From: Eubacteriaceae bacterium
GTDB taxonomy: Bacteria; Bacillota; Clostridia; Lachnospirales; Lachnospiraceae
Direction: 5' to 3'
NCBI GenBank assembly: GCA_902363805.1
Contig: CABJBF010000002.1
Location: forward strand, 496,001 to 560,000
Length of the DNA: 64,000 nucleotides
The notes under the pieces were generated by a model. It was not told the DNA's origin and did not search any database. It was given only the letters and a program-made list of their open reading frames with translations. The translations under genes and the position numbers were made by a program. Below are positions 54,667-63,045 of this stretch, piece by piece; the first letter of the stretch is position 1; every line of letters starts with the position of its first letter.

Positions 54667-55611
54667 ATGAAAAAAAGCTTTGTAAAATATTTTGAATTAA
54701 TTTGTTGTCTGCTTTGTATCTTATTTATCATTCTACTTCCAAAAGAAACTATCTTAGGCGTGAAAACAGGCATCAATCTTGTATTATACTCAATGATTCC
54801 TTCGTTGCTGCCGTTTATTTTAATCATCAACATTCTTATAAAAAAAAACCTATGTAATATTATTTCCAAATTCTTTTATCCAATATTAAAACACATTTTT
54901 AAGGCAAGCCAATTTAGTTCATTTATTATAATATGTGGATTTTTAAGTGGATATCCTTTAGGTTGTAAAACAATATTCGAAGGATTAAAAAACAATCTAA
55001 TTTCCGAAAACGAGGCAAAAAAACTATTAACATTCTGTAATAACCCAAGCATTTCTTATGTAATTAACTACGTATCATATCTTTGCCTCGATTCTTATTT
55101 TAAAAATTCAATAGTTATAATGTTTATTTTTTTGCCGCCTATAATTACAGGTATAATTAATTCTCATTTATTTTTTAGCAAACAACAAGTCAACATATGT
55201 AATACTGACAATAATTCATCCATTTCAGTGCTAAACAACACGGTATCATCTTTAATTAAAATTGGAATGTACATAATCATATTCACAACTATAAATGCAT
55301 GGCTTTCTATTTTTATAAGCAACGATAATATACCATTAAATATTATTACTTCGTTTATGGAAATAATATCCGGTTCAAAATATGTAAGTCAATTATCGCT
55401 TTCAACTATACACAAATTATTTACCTTATGTATTTTTTCTATTACAGGTGGAATATGCATTTTTATTCAATCCATATCTTTTCTTCCTAGTAAATCATAC
55501 ATAAAATATTATATTATCGGAAAAATTGAATCACTTTTAATATTTTGTATATTGTTTTATATATATTTCAATTACAAAACCATTTTTAATTTCATAATAA
55601 GTTTACTATAA
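54667..55611 (+). CDS. ylbJ: Sporulation integral membrane protein YlbJ
   Basis: YlbJ is a polytopic membrane protein induced by sigma-E and needed for normal spore cortex in Bacillus. The protein of 314 residues has about eight membrane segments and the family motif FLSGYPLGCKTIFEGLKN with FCNNPSISYV. The ATG at 54667 is chosen over a TTG at 54580, because the extra 29 residues are unlike the family. No ribosome binding site precedes this ATG. It is one of two plus-strand genes and sits near rsmD and coaD, as in Bacillus. Confidence 0.86.
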   Translation: MKKSFVKYFELICCLLCILFIILLPKETILGVKTGINLVLYSMIPSLLPFILIINILIKKNLCNIISKFFYPILKHIFKASQFSSFIIICGFLSGYPLGCKTIFEGLKNNLISENEAKKLLTFCNNPSISYVINYVSYLCLDSYFKNSIVIMFIFLPPIITGIINSHLFFSKQQVNICNTDNNSSISVLNNTVSSLIKIGMYIIIFTTINAWLSIFISNDNIPLNIITSFMEIISGSKYVSQLSLSTIHKLFTLCIFSITGGICIFIQSISFLPSKSYIKYYIIGKIESLLIFCILFYIYFNYKTIFNFIISLL

Positions 55612-55746
55612 ATCAATTTAAGCACTTTATTTTTAACAGATAGTATTTATTTAACAATGTAATTTATAGATTCAAATAAATTTTTATATTAATCATAAAA
55701 ATCTTAGTTTTCCCTCTTCCTTGTCTTAAAGAATTTTTACTTATTT

Positions 55747-55798
55747 AAAAAAGCAGGCAAATTATCACTTTGATAGCGAAAACATTGCCTGTTTTTTT
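55747..55798 (+). terminator. Terminator after ylbJ
   Basis: AAAAAAGCAGGCAA pairs with TTGCCTGTTTTTTT over 14 positions with one G-U pair in the plus-strand RNA. The loop is about 24 bases and a T run follows. It separates ylbJ from the convergent coiled-coil gene. Confidence 0.85.
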
Positions 55799-55813
55799 TA
55801 CATTTTTATTATA

Positions 55814-56416
55814 TTATTTATCTAAATCAACTGTATAATCATCAACGTCATCTGCAACTTCAGGAGCCTGTGGTTCAGGTTCTTCACCACTTAATTCTCT
55901 TCTGCTTTCAACAACAACATCTAATGAACCATTTAATGCATTCATCATTGTATCCTGAATATTCTGGAAATTATTCATGCCTGTTGTAAGAATTCCCTGA
56001 ACATTATTTAAGATATCATCTGTGTACTGCATTGCATTCATTCTTACAGAATTAGCTTCATTTGTAGCAGAATCCAACATTTCCTGTGCCTGTTTCTGAG
56101 CACTTTCAATTATTGAATTAGCTTCTTTATATGCCTGTTGCATAATTTCATGCTCGCTAACTAACTGATTAATATGTGCTGTTGCTTCAGCAACCATATT
56201 TTCAGCTCTTTCTTTAGCGTCATTTAAAATAGCATCTTTATTTGCAATTATCTTCTGATATTTTTTAATTTCATCAGGTGTTCTAAGTCTTAATTCAGCT
56301 AACATTTCATCTATTTCATCTTTGTTAACCATAATTACTGATGAAGACAATGGCTTAAATTTACATCCATCAATATATTCTTCAATTTCTGTAATGATTT
56401 GTTCAATCTTGCTCAT
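55814..56416 (-). CDS. Coiled-coil protein of unknown function next to coaD
   Basis: The 200-residue acidic protein is mostly helical coiled coil (about 60-170), with many Ala, Glu, Gln and Asn residues. The N-terminus (IEQIITEIEEYIDG) and the acidic tail (EEPEPQAPEVADDVDD) are conserved features of similar clostridial proteins. These are often named ATPase or DivIVA-like without evidence; no nucleotide-binding motif is visible. It follows coaD with a one-base gap. A structural or division-related role is possible but not shown. Confidence 0.8.
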   Translation of the reverse strand: MSKIEQIITEIEEYIDGCKFKPLSSSVIMVNKDEIDEMLAELRLRTPDEIKKYQKIIANKDAILNDAKERAENMVAEATAHINQLVSEHEIMQQAYKEANSIIESAQKQAQEMLDSATNEANSVRMNAMQYTDDILNNVQGILTTGMNNFQNIQDTMMNALNGSLDVVVESRRELSGEEPEPQAPEVADDVDDYTVDLDK

Positions 56417-56417
56417 C

Positions 56418-56912
56418 TTATCTATCTCCTTTATTTTTCATTAATTTATTCTTTACTTCTATTACGACATTTGGTGGAACAAATTTACTAATATCTGCTC
56501 CGAAATATGCAGCTTCCTTAACTGTACTCGAGCTAAGATACGCATACTCCAAACTTGTTGTAAAAAATATTGTATCTACTTCATTATTTAAAACACTGTT
56601 CGTCTGCGACATCTGAAGTTCATATTCAAAATCTGTAACCGCACGTAAGCCTCTTACGATTAGTTGTGCATCAACTTTTTTTGCAAAGTCAACCAACAAG
56701 CCTTCAAATGACATAACCTTAACATTTGGCAAGTCCGATACAGCATCATTTAACATTTTAACACGATTTTCTACAGAAAACAACGGCGTTTTTGATTTAT
56801 TATTCAATACTCCGACAATTAACTCATCTACAATTTTAGATGCTCTTTTAATTACGTCTAAATGTCCATATGTAACAGGATCAAAACTTCCCGGATAAAT
56901 TGCTCTTACCAT
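56418..56912 (-). CDS. coaD: Phosphopantetheine adenylyltransferase
   Basis: CoaD makes dephospho-CoA from phosphopantetheine and ATP. The 164-residue protein begins [20 protein letters not shown], with the TxGH motif, and contains [16 protein letters not shown] and the C-terminal [11 protein letters not shown]. The ATG at 56912 is chosen because it begins one base after the rsmD stop and fits the family; a longer frame adds ten residues. The order rsmD-coaD is conserved. Confidence 0.97.
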   Translation of the reverse strand: MVRAIYPGSFDPVTYGHLDVIKRASKIVDELIVGVLNNKSKTPLFSVENRVKMLNDAVSDLPNVKVMSFEGLLVDFAKKVDAQLIVRGLRAVTDFEYELQMSQTNSVLNNEVDTIFFTTSLEYAYLSSSTVKEAAYFGADISKFVPPNVVIEVKNKLMKNKGDR

Positions 56913-56913
56913 A

Positions 56914-57474
56914 TTATTCACCACACAATTGTATAAAAACATGTTTATTTGTTTTATACACCTTTTCTTTAATTATTTCATAACCCATGTCTTCTAAATA
57001 ATCAAACTCTGTTTCATTAGAAGCTTCTACTATAATAATGCTTTCATTCGAAATTAAGTTGGACTCTTTAAGATAATTCAATACATCTTTTTCAAACAAA
57101 TGATTATATGGCGGATCCATAAATACAATATCGAAATGTTCACCGGTATTATCTAATTGTTTTATAGCACTTTCTACTGTTGTAAACATAACCTTCGAAA
57201 CATCTTCAAGCTTTGTATATTTTAAATTATACATTATACAATCGTATGCCTGCCTGTTATTTTCTACCAAAACACATTTCTTTGCTCCCCTGCTTGCAGC
57301 TTCAATTCCAATTCCACCACTTCCACTAAACAAGTCTAAGAAATAACATCCCGGAACGTAATTATTTATTACATTAAACATTGTTTCTTTTGTTCTATCC
57401 TGTGTTGGCCTTGTATTCATTCCTTCAATTGTTTTCAATTGCAATCTTCTTGCTTTTCCCGCAATTACTCTCAT
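56914..57474 (-). CDS. rsmD: 16S rRNA (guanine966-N2)-methyltransferase RsmD
   Basis: RsmD methylates G966 of 16S rRNA. The 186-residue protein has an N-terminal [13 protein letters not shown], the SAM-binding region [20 protein letters not shown] and the catalytic DPPY in [14 protein letters not shown] lies before the ATG. It heads the rsmD-coaD-coiled-coil operon. Confidence 0.96.
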   Translation of the reverse strand: MRVIAGKARRLQLKTIEGMNTRPTQDRTKETMFNVINNYVPGCYFLDLFSGSGGIGIEAASRGAKKCVLVENNRQAYDCIMYNLKYTKLEDVSKVMFTTVESAIKQLDNTGEHFDIVFMDPPYNHLFEKDVLNYLKESNLISNESIIIVEASNETEFDYLEDMGYEIIKEKVYKTNKHVFIQLCGE

Positions 57475-57519
57475 ATCATCTCCAAAGTCAAAATCTTATA
57501 TCTTTCTTAAACCTCTATT

Positions 57520-57548
57520 ATAATAATACCGTTCATAGCTTTTTGCAA
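57520..57548 (-). promoter_or_regulatory. Promoter for rsmD-coaD
   Basis: On the minus strand TTGCAA (57543-57548) is 17 bases from TATTAT (57520-57525), which itself overlaps a TATAAT. The predicted start is about 40 bases before the rsmD ATG. Confidence 0.65.
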
Positions 57549-57612
57549 ATAATTTTTTCTTTTTATTTTGTTAAATATTTGTTACATATTTAATACAACT
57601 GAGCAAAAAATG

Positions 57613-57642
57613 AAAAAAGAGTAGGAAAACCTACCCTTTTTT
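57613..57642 (-). terminator. Terminator after the S1-domain gene
   Basis: AAAAAAG(A)GTAGG and CCTAC(C)CTTTTTT form a stem with a four-base AAAA loop and one mismatch, 20 bases beyond the stop at 57662. A and T runs flank it on both strands. Confidence 0.88.
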
Positions 57643-57661
57643 CTTATATATTATTTATAAA

Positions 57662-58759
57662 TTATTCTTCAACTGTGTCTTCTACTTCATCAGCTACAAC
57701 TTCATCATCATCTGGAAGTAAAGCCTTAATGCTTAAGCTGATTTTCTTGTTTTCTTCATCAAAGTCAACAATCTTAGCTTCGATTTCTTCACCAATCTTT
57801 AATACATCAGATGGTTTTTCAACATGCTGCTTAGCAATCTGAGATACATGAAGAAGTGCATCTACGCCTGGTTCAAGTTCAACGAATGCACCAAAGTCTG
57901 TCATTCTTGCAACTTTACCTGTAACAATTGCTCCTACTGCATATTTTTCTTCAGCATTAGCCCATGGATTTGTGTTTTCAAATTTAAGACTTAATGCAAT
58001 CTTATCGCCATTAATTTCTTTAATGAATGTTGTAACCTTATCGCCTACTTTGAAAAGCTTTCTTGGATTACCAACACGTCCCCATGACATTTCAGAGATA
58101 TGTAATAAGCCGTCAGCTCCACCTATATCAACAAATGCACCAAAATCAGTTACATTCTTTACAACACCTTCAACAGTCATTCCAACTTCAATCTTAGCGA
58201 ATAAAGCATCTTTTGCTGCTTTCTTTTCAGCTACAATAAGCTGTTTTCTGTCACCAATAATTCTTCTCTTCTTAGGATTGAACTCGATAATAACAAATTC
58301 GATTTCCTGTCCTTCATATTTTGTTAAATCTCTTTCGAAAGTATCAGATACTAAACTTGCAGGAATAAATACTCTTGATTCTTCAACAGCAACATTTAAA
58401 CCACCGCTTAAAACCTGAACTACAGGAGCCTTAAGAACTTCCTTATTTTCGAAAGCTTCTTCTAATTTCTTGTTTACTTTTTCAGCTGCAAGTCTCTTAT
58501 AAGTAACTGCAACCTGACCTTCACCATCATTAACCTTAAGTACTTTAACTGTCATTACATCACCTACAGAAATTACAGTTGTTAAGTCTGTTGGGTTATT
58601 TGAATACTCGTTACGTGTAAGAATTCCATCTGACTTGTATCCGATATTGAGAACTGCTTCGTCCTCTTTAACGCTGATAACAGTACCTTCAACGATCTCT
58701 CCTGTATGAATTGTTTTTAATGATTCTTCCAACATTTGTTCAAAACTCATTTCTGACAT
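57662..58759 (-). CDS. 30S ribosomal protein S1-like protein (four S1 domains)
   Basis: The 365-residue protein has four S1 RNA-binding domains, at roughly 15-85, 100-170, 185-255 and 270-340, with ITDFGAFVDIGG-like motifs in the third and fourth. It is shorter than the six-domain Escherichia coli S1, as is usual in Firmicutes, and ends in an acidic tail. GAGGAGG lies ten bases before the ATG. Its first 13 bases overlap the ispH stop in a different frame. In many Clostridia IspH and S1 are one fused protein. Confidence 0.93.
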   Translation of the reverse strand: MSEMSFEQMLEESLKTIHTGEIVEGTVISVKEDEAVLNIGYKSDGILTRNEYSNNPTDLTTVISVGDVMTVKVLKVNDGEGQVAVTYKRLAAEKVNKKLEEAFENKEVLKAPVVQVLSGGLNVAVEESRVFIPASLVSDTFERDLTKYEGQEIEFVIIEFNPKKRRIIGDRKQLIVAEKKAAKDALFAKIEVGMTVEGVVKNVTDFGAFVDIGGADGLLHISEMSWGRVGNPRKLFKVGDKVTTFIKEINGDKIALSLKFENTNPWANAEEKYAVGAIVTGKVARMTDFGAFVELEPGVDALLHVSQIAKQHVEKPSDVLKIGEEIEAKIVDFDEENKKISLSIKALLPDDDEVVADEVEDTVEE

Positions 58760-59592
58760 ATAGTATGAACCTCCTCTATTATATTGTTTGGGGTGGAAGC
58801 CCCCGCTGTAATACCTATAGACTCTATTGTTTTTAATTCACACAAGTCCAGATCTTCTACAGTCTGTATATAATAAGTGTTTTTACACTCATTTTTGCAT
58901 ATTTCATATAGTTTCTGTGTGTTCGAGCTGTGCTTTCCGCCAATAACAATCATGGCATCAACACTTGAAGAGACCTTTCTAGCCTCAACTTGTCTTAAGT
59001 GAGTCGCATTACATATTGTATTCACAACATTTATATAATAACCTTTTTTTTCTATAATTTCAACTAAATATTGAAATTTATTGTAATTAAATGTCGTCTG
59101 ACTAACTATACATATTTCTTTATCTAGTGGAATATTTAATTTATTTATGTCTTCTTCAGAATTAACTACATAACTTTTTCCATTAACCCATCCTTTTATG
59201 CCTTCTACCTCAGGATGTATATCATTTCCAACAATAACTATAATTTTGCCGTTTGAGCTTTCTTCCTCAACAATTTTATGAATTTTTTTAACAAATGGAC
59301 ATGTAACATCTACAATATTCATTCCCATTTCTTCTATTTTCGTATATACATCTTTAGATACTCCATGTGAACGTATAATTACTGTCCCAATTTCTTTTTT
59401 TGACAGTTCTTCTAATGAATTCACAACTTTTATACCTTTTTGTTCCAAGTCCTCAACAACCTGTTCATTATGGATAATCGGGCCATAAGTATATATAGGT
59501 TTATCACTCTTACTTGCTTCTTCATATGCTCTGTTTACAGCTCTTTCTACTCCAAAGCAAAATCCTGCATTTTTAGCAACAGTTACTTTCAT
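58747..59592 (-). CDS. ispH: 4-hydroxy-3-methylbut-2-enyl diphosphate reductase
   Basis: IspH makes IPP and DMAPP in the last step of the MEP isoprenoid pathway. The 281-residue protein has the cluster cysteines C12 in AGFCFGVERAV, C98 in DVTCPFV and C194 in NTICNATHLRQ, close to the E. coli positions 12, 96 and 197. DMAPP made here is the substrate of MiaA, encoded far to the left. It lies between cmk (two-base gap) and the S1-like gene, which it overlaps by 13 bases. Confidence 0.97.
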   Translation of the reverse strand: MKVTVAKNAGFCFGVERAVNRAYEEASKSDKPIYTYGPIIHNEQVVEDLEQKGIKVVNSLEELSKKEIGTVIIRSHGVSKDVYTKIEEMGMNIVDVTCPFVKKIHKIVEEESSNGKIIVIVGNDIHPEVEGIKGWVNGKSYVVNSEEDINKLNIPLDKEICIVSQTTFNYNKFQYLVEIIEKKGYYINVVNTICNATHLRQVEARKVSSSVDAMIVIGGKHSSNTQKLYEICKNECKNTYYIQTVEDLDLCELKTIESIGITAGASTPNNIIEEVHTICQK

Positions 59593-59594
59593 TG

Positions 59595-60254
59595 CTACCT
59601 CTCATTTTTTAATTTAATAATTTCTTTCACTACTTCATCAATTGACATGTTTGAAGAGTCTACCAAAACAGCATCCTCAGCCTGAGTAAGTGGGGAAATT
59701 TCTCTATGCATATCTCTATAGTCTCTATCAATTATATCTTTTTCTACTGTATCAATATCACAATTTACACCTTTTTCAGCAAGTTCTTTGCATCGTCTTT
59801 CTGCTCTTGTTCTTGAACTTGCAGTAAGATAAATTTTTAAATCTGCATTTGGTAAAACTGCCGTTCCAATATCCCTTCCATCCATAACAACATCATTTTT
59901 TGCAGCAAGCTCTCTCTGCATTTCTACCATGTTTTCTCTTACTTTTTCATATACTGCTATAGCAGATGTCATATTGCCAATCTCTTCGCGTCTTATTTCT
60001 AAACTAACATCTTCTCCATTCAAATATACTTTCTGTGTTCCGTTATCATATCCTAATGTAACTTCAATATCATCAAGTTTTGCAATTACTTTTTCAGCTT
60101 CATCTGCTTTAATTCCTGCTCTAAAACATGCCAAAGCTATTGTTCTATACATTGCCCCTGTATCAACATAAATAAAACCTAATTCCTTAGCAACTATTTT
60201 TGCTATTGTGCTTTTTCCAGCTCCTGCTGGTCCATCAATTGCTATATTGTACAT
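59595..60254 (-). CDS. cmk: Cytidylate kinase
   Basis: Cmk phosphorylates CMP and dCMP. The 219-residue protein has the P-loop IDGPAGAGKSTIAK at residues 5-18, YVDTGAMYRTIAL and VMDGRDIGTAVLPNADLKIY, typical of the family. It starts the cmk-ispH-S1 series. A short palindrome lies 12 bases before the ATG. Confidence 0.97.
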   Translation of the reverse strand: MYNIAIDGPAGAGKSTIAKIVAKELGFIYVDTGAMYRTIALACFRAGIKADEAEKVIAKLDDIEVTLGYDNGTQKVYLNGEDVSLEIRREEIGNMTSAIAVYEKVRENMVEMQRELAAKNDVVMDGRDIGTAVLPNADLKIYLTASSRTRAERRCKELAEKGVNCDIDTVEKDIIDRDYRDMHREISPLTQAEDAVLVDSSNMSIDEVVKEIIKLKNER

Positions 60255-60265
60255 CTTTCTTCACC

Positions 60266-60278
60266 CGGCTTTAAGCCG
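60266..60278. other. Short perfect palindrome before cmk
   Basis: CGGCTTTAAGCCG is a GC-rich hairpin-forming palindrome 12 bases before the cmk ATG. It lies next to a weak ribosome binding site (GGTGAAG). No T run follows, so it is not a terminator. Confidence 0.45.
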
Positions 60279-60325
60279 CCTTTCTTTTCTTTATTTCAAA
60301 TGGCAAATACCATATTATATTCACG

Positions 60326-61558
60326 TTACCAATCACATATGCTATTTCCGGCTAAATATCCTGTAGACCACGCAATTTGCAAATTGTATCCGCCTGTCAT
60401 TGCATCTAAGTCTAAAACTTCACCAACAAAATATATTCCCGGTTCTTTTTTTGACTCCATTGTTTTTGGATTAATTTCATTAACGGATATACCGCCTTTT
60501 GTAATTATAGCCTCATTATAATCTCTAAGACCATTTACATGAAGAGTCATCTCTTTTACTGCCTTAACCAGTCTTTCTCTTTCTTCCTTTGTAATTTCAT
60601 GTACTTTTTTGTACGGATCTATATTTGCATTATCAATAATAATCGGAATTAATTTTTTAGGCAACAGTTTATCTAATGAATTATTCAAATTTCTATTAAT
60701 GTTCTCTTTAAAATCTTTTAATATTCTTTTGTCTAATGTGTCGTTATCTAGCGCCGGTTTCAAATCAATTACGATTTCACAATTTTGAGGATTTATTTTA
60801 TCTGCTATGTAGCAACTCGCACTTAAAATAAGTGGTCCACTTACTCCAAAATGAGTAAATAACATTTCTCCCTGATCCGAGAAATACATTTTATCATTAT
60901 TATATACTGAAACTTTAACATTTTTCAAAGCTAATCCCTGCAATTCCCTACAATAACCCTCAGTTATATTAAACGGAACTAATGACGGATGCGTTTCTAT
61001 AATAGTATGTCCAAATTTTTTTGCAAATTTATATCCATCTCCGGTACTTCCTGTTGTCTTATATGATAATCCACCGGTAGCAATTATACATTTATCTGCA
61101 ATTTCATATTTTTTATTATTTAATTCAATTTTAATTTTATTGTCATTTTTTTCAACAGATTTCACTTCAGTGTTTAATCTTATCTTTACACCTGCATCTT
61201 TCATTAACTTGTTCAATGCGTATATAATATCTGACGATTTATCGCTTTCAGGAAAAACCCTGTTTCCCCTTTCTATTTTAAGTTTTATTCCGGCACTTTC
61301 AATCAAATTCATTACTGCTTCACTATCAAAAGTACTGTATGCACTATATAAAAATTTCGAATTATTTATAATATTTTTAAAATGATTCTCTATGTCTGAT
61401 GCATTTGTTACATTACATCTTCCTTTTCCGGTTATAAAGATTTTTTTGCCTAATTTTTCATTTTTTTCAAATAACGTTACATCATTTCCGTTATATGCAG
61501 CAGCAATAGCAGCCATCATTCCGGCAGCACCACCACCAATTATCATTACTTTACTCAT
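60326..61558 (-). CDS. BaiN/HI0933-family FAD-binding protein (copy 2)
   Basis: The 410-residue flavoprotein starts MSKVMIIGGGAAGMMAAIAA and carries KKIFITGKGRCNVTNASDIE (the family signature) and the C-terminal FVGEVLDLDAMTGGYNLQIA. It is a paralogue of the protein at 12399-13598. The ATG at 61558 is chosen because AAGGAG lies upstream; the longer frame has no family match. In Clostridia a member of this family often lies upstream of cmk, as here. The substrate is unknown. Confidence 0.9.
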   Translation of the reverse strand: MSKVMIIGGGAAGMMAAIAAAYNGNDVTLFEKNEKLGKKIFITGKGRCNVTNASDIENHFKNIINNSKFLYSAYSTFDSEAVMNLIESAGIKLKIERGNRVFPESDKSSDIIYALNKLMKDAGVKIRLNTEVKSVEKNDNKIKIELNNKKYEIADKCIIATGGLSYKTTGSTGDGYKFAKKFGHTIIETHPSLVPFNITEGYCRELQGLALKNVKVSVYNNDKMYFSDQGEMLFTHFGVSGPLILSASCYIADKINPQNCEIVIDLKPALDNDTLDKRILKDFKENINRNLNNSLDKLLPKKLIPIIIDNANIDPYKKVHEITKEERERLVKAVKEMTLHVNGLRDYNEAIITKGGISVNEINPKTMESKKEPGIYFVGEVLDLDAMTGGYNLQIAWSTGYLAGNSICDW

Positions 61559-61577
61559 AAGTCTCCTTAACTTATAA

Positions 61578-61602
61578 AGAGAGGCAGAATAACTGCCTCT
61601 CT
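61578..61602 (-). terminator. Hairpin between oadA and the flavoprotein gene
   Basis: AGAGAGGCAG and CTGCCTCTCT form a perfect 10-bp stem with a five-base loop, 17 bases after the oadA stop. On the minus strand TTTATAAGTT follows, so termination is possible but the T run is short. Confidence 0.7.
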
Positions 61603-61618
61603 TCTGCACAAATTATAT

Positions 61619-63025
61619 TTATACCGGATATGCTCCGTTTTCTTTGTCTGCTACAGATGGATCAACCTTTGTCTGCTGAGCTTCTCTGTATTCAAAGAAT
61701 TCTTTTGCAACCTGTGGGAATAAAGCATATGTTAATACATCTTCATCCTGCTGTTTCCATTGAGCACATTCTTTTTCGAACTTATCAAGTGAAGGCTCAA
61801 GTAAATCAGCCGGTCTGCATGTAATTGGTTCTTCATCACCAATTGCCTTTTTCTGTACTTCTTTATCAAATGGTTTTACAGTCTGACCATATTTACCTGC
61901 AAGAAGATCTTTTGCCTGCTGGTTAATCATCTTGTATCTTTCTCCCATAACGACATTAAGAACAGCCTGTGTACCTACAATCTGGCTAGATGGTGTAACA
62001 AGAGGTGGTTCACCAAAGTCTTTACGTACTCTAGGAACTTCTTCAAGCACCTGATCAAATTTATCTGAAGCACCCATTTCATCCAACTGTGAAACTAAGT
62101 TAGATAACATACCACCAGGTACCTGATAAATTAATGTGTTAATATTAACACCCATTACCTTTGGATTTAATAATCCGTTTGCAAGGCACTCTTCTCTATA
62201 TGGCTTAAAGTAATCAGCAACTTCTTTTAATAATTTCTGATCTAATCCTGTGTCATATTCTGTACCCTTAAATGTTTCAACCATAACTTCTGTAGCAGGC
62301 TGAGCTGTTCCCATTGAGAATGGTGAAATAGCTGTATCGATGATATCACATCCTGCTTCTACAGCCTTTAAGTATGTCATTGAAGCTACACCTGATGTGT
62401 AATGTGTATGAAGGTCGATAGGAATATCTGTTCCTTCTCTTAATGCCTGAACTAATTCTGTTGCCTTATAAGGTGTAAGAAGTCCAGCCATATCCTTAAT
62501 ACATAATGAGTTTGCACCCATATCTTCAATTCTTTTAGCTGTTTCTTTCCAGTAGTCAAGAGTATAAGCATCTCCTAATGTATAAGAAAGAGCTATCTGT
62601 GCATGACCTTTTTCTTTATTTGCAGCTTTAACTGCAGTTTCAAGGTTTCTAAGATCATTTAAGCAATCGAATATTCTAATTATATCAATACCATTTGCAA
62701 TAGATTTCTGAACAAAATATTCAACTACATCATCTGAGTAATGACTGTATCCTAAAATATTCTGTCCTCTGAATAACATCTGTAATTTAGTGTTTTTAAA
62801 TCCATCTCTTAACTTTCTAAGTCTTTCCCATGGATCTTCTTTTAAGAATCTAAGTGATGCGTCAAATGTAGCACCGCCCCAACACTCAACTGAATAATAT
62901 CCAACCTTATCCATTGTATCAATGATAGGAAGCATCTCTTCTGTTGGCATTCTTGTTGCGATTAATGACTGATGAGCATCACGTAATATTGTTTCCGTAA
63001 TTTTTACCGGTCTTTTTTCTGCCAT
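61619..63025 (-). CDS. oadA: Oxaloacetate decarboxylase alpha subunit (carboxyltransferase domain only)
   Basis: The protein moves a carboxyl group from a 2-oxo acid (oxaloacetate, or pyruvate in the reverse sense) to biotin. The 468-residue sequence has ITETILRDAHQSLIATRM, the lysine motif LCIKDMAGLLTP and the metal-binding HTHYTSG. It ends without the C-terminal biotinyl domain and its MKM motif, so a separate biotin carrier is expected. The ATG at 63025 is chosen because GGAGG lies eight bases upstream. oadB is just before it. Confidence 0.93.
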   Translation of the reverse strand: MAEKRPVKITETILRDAHQSLIATRMPTEEMLPIIDTMDKVGYYSVECWGGATFDASLRFLKEDPWERLRKLRDGFKNTKLQMLFRGQNILGYSHYSDDVVEYFVQKSIANGIDIIRIFDCLNDLRNLETAVKAANKEKGHAQIALSYTLGDAYTLDYWKETAKRIEDMGANSLCIKDMAGLLTPYKATELVQALREGTDIPIDLHTHYTSGVASMTYLKAVEAGCDIIDTAISPFSMGTAQPATEVMVETFKGTEYDTGLDQKLLKEVADYFKPYREECLANGLLNPKVMGVNINTLIYQVPGGMLSNLVSQLDEMGASDKFDQVLEEVPRVRKDFGEPPLVTPSSQIVGTQAVLNVVMGERYKMINQQAKDLLAGKYGQTVKPFDKEVQKKAIGDEEPITCRPADLLEPSLDKFEKECAQWKQQDEDVLTYALFPQVAKEFFEYREAQQTKVDPSVADKENGAYPV

Positions 63026-63045
63026 TATTTTATCCTCCATAAATA

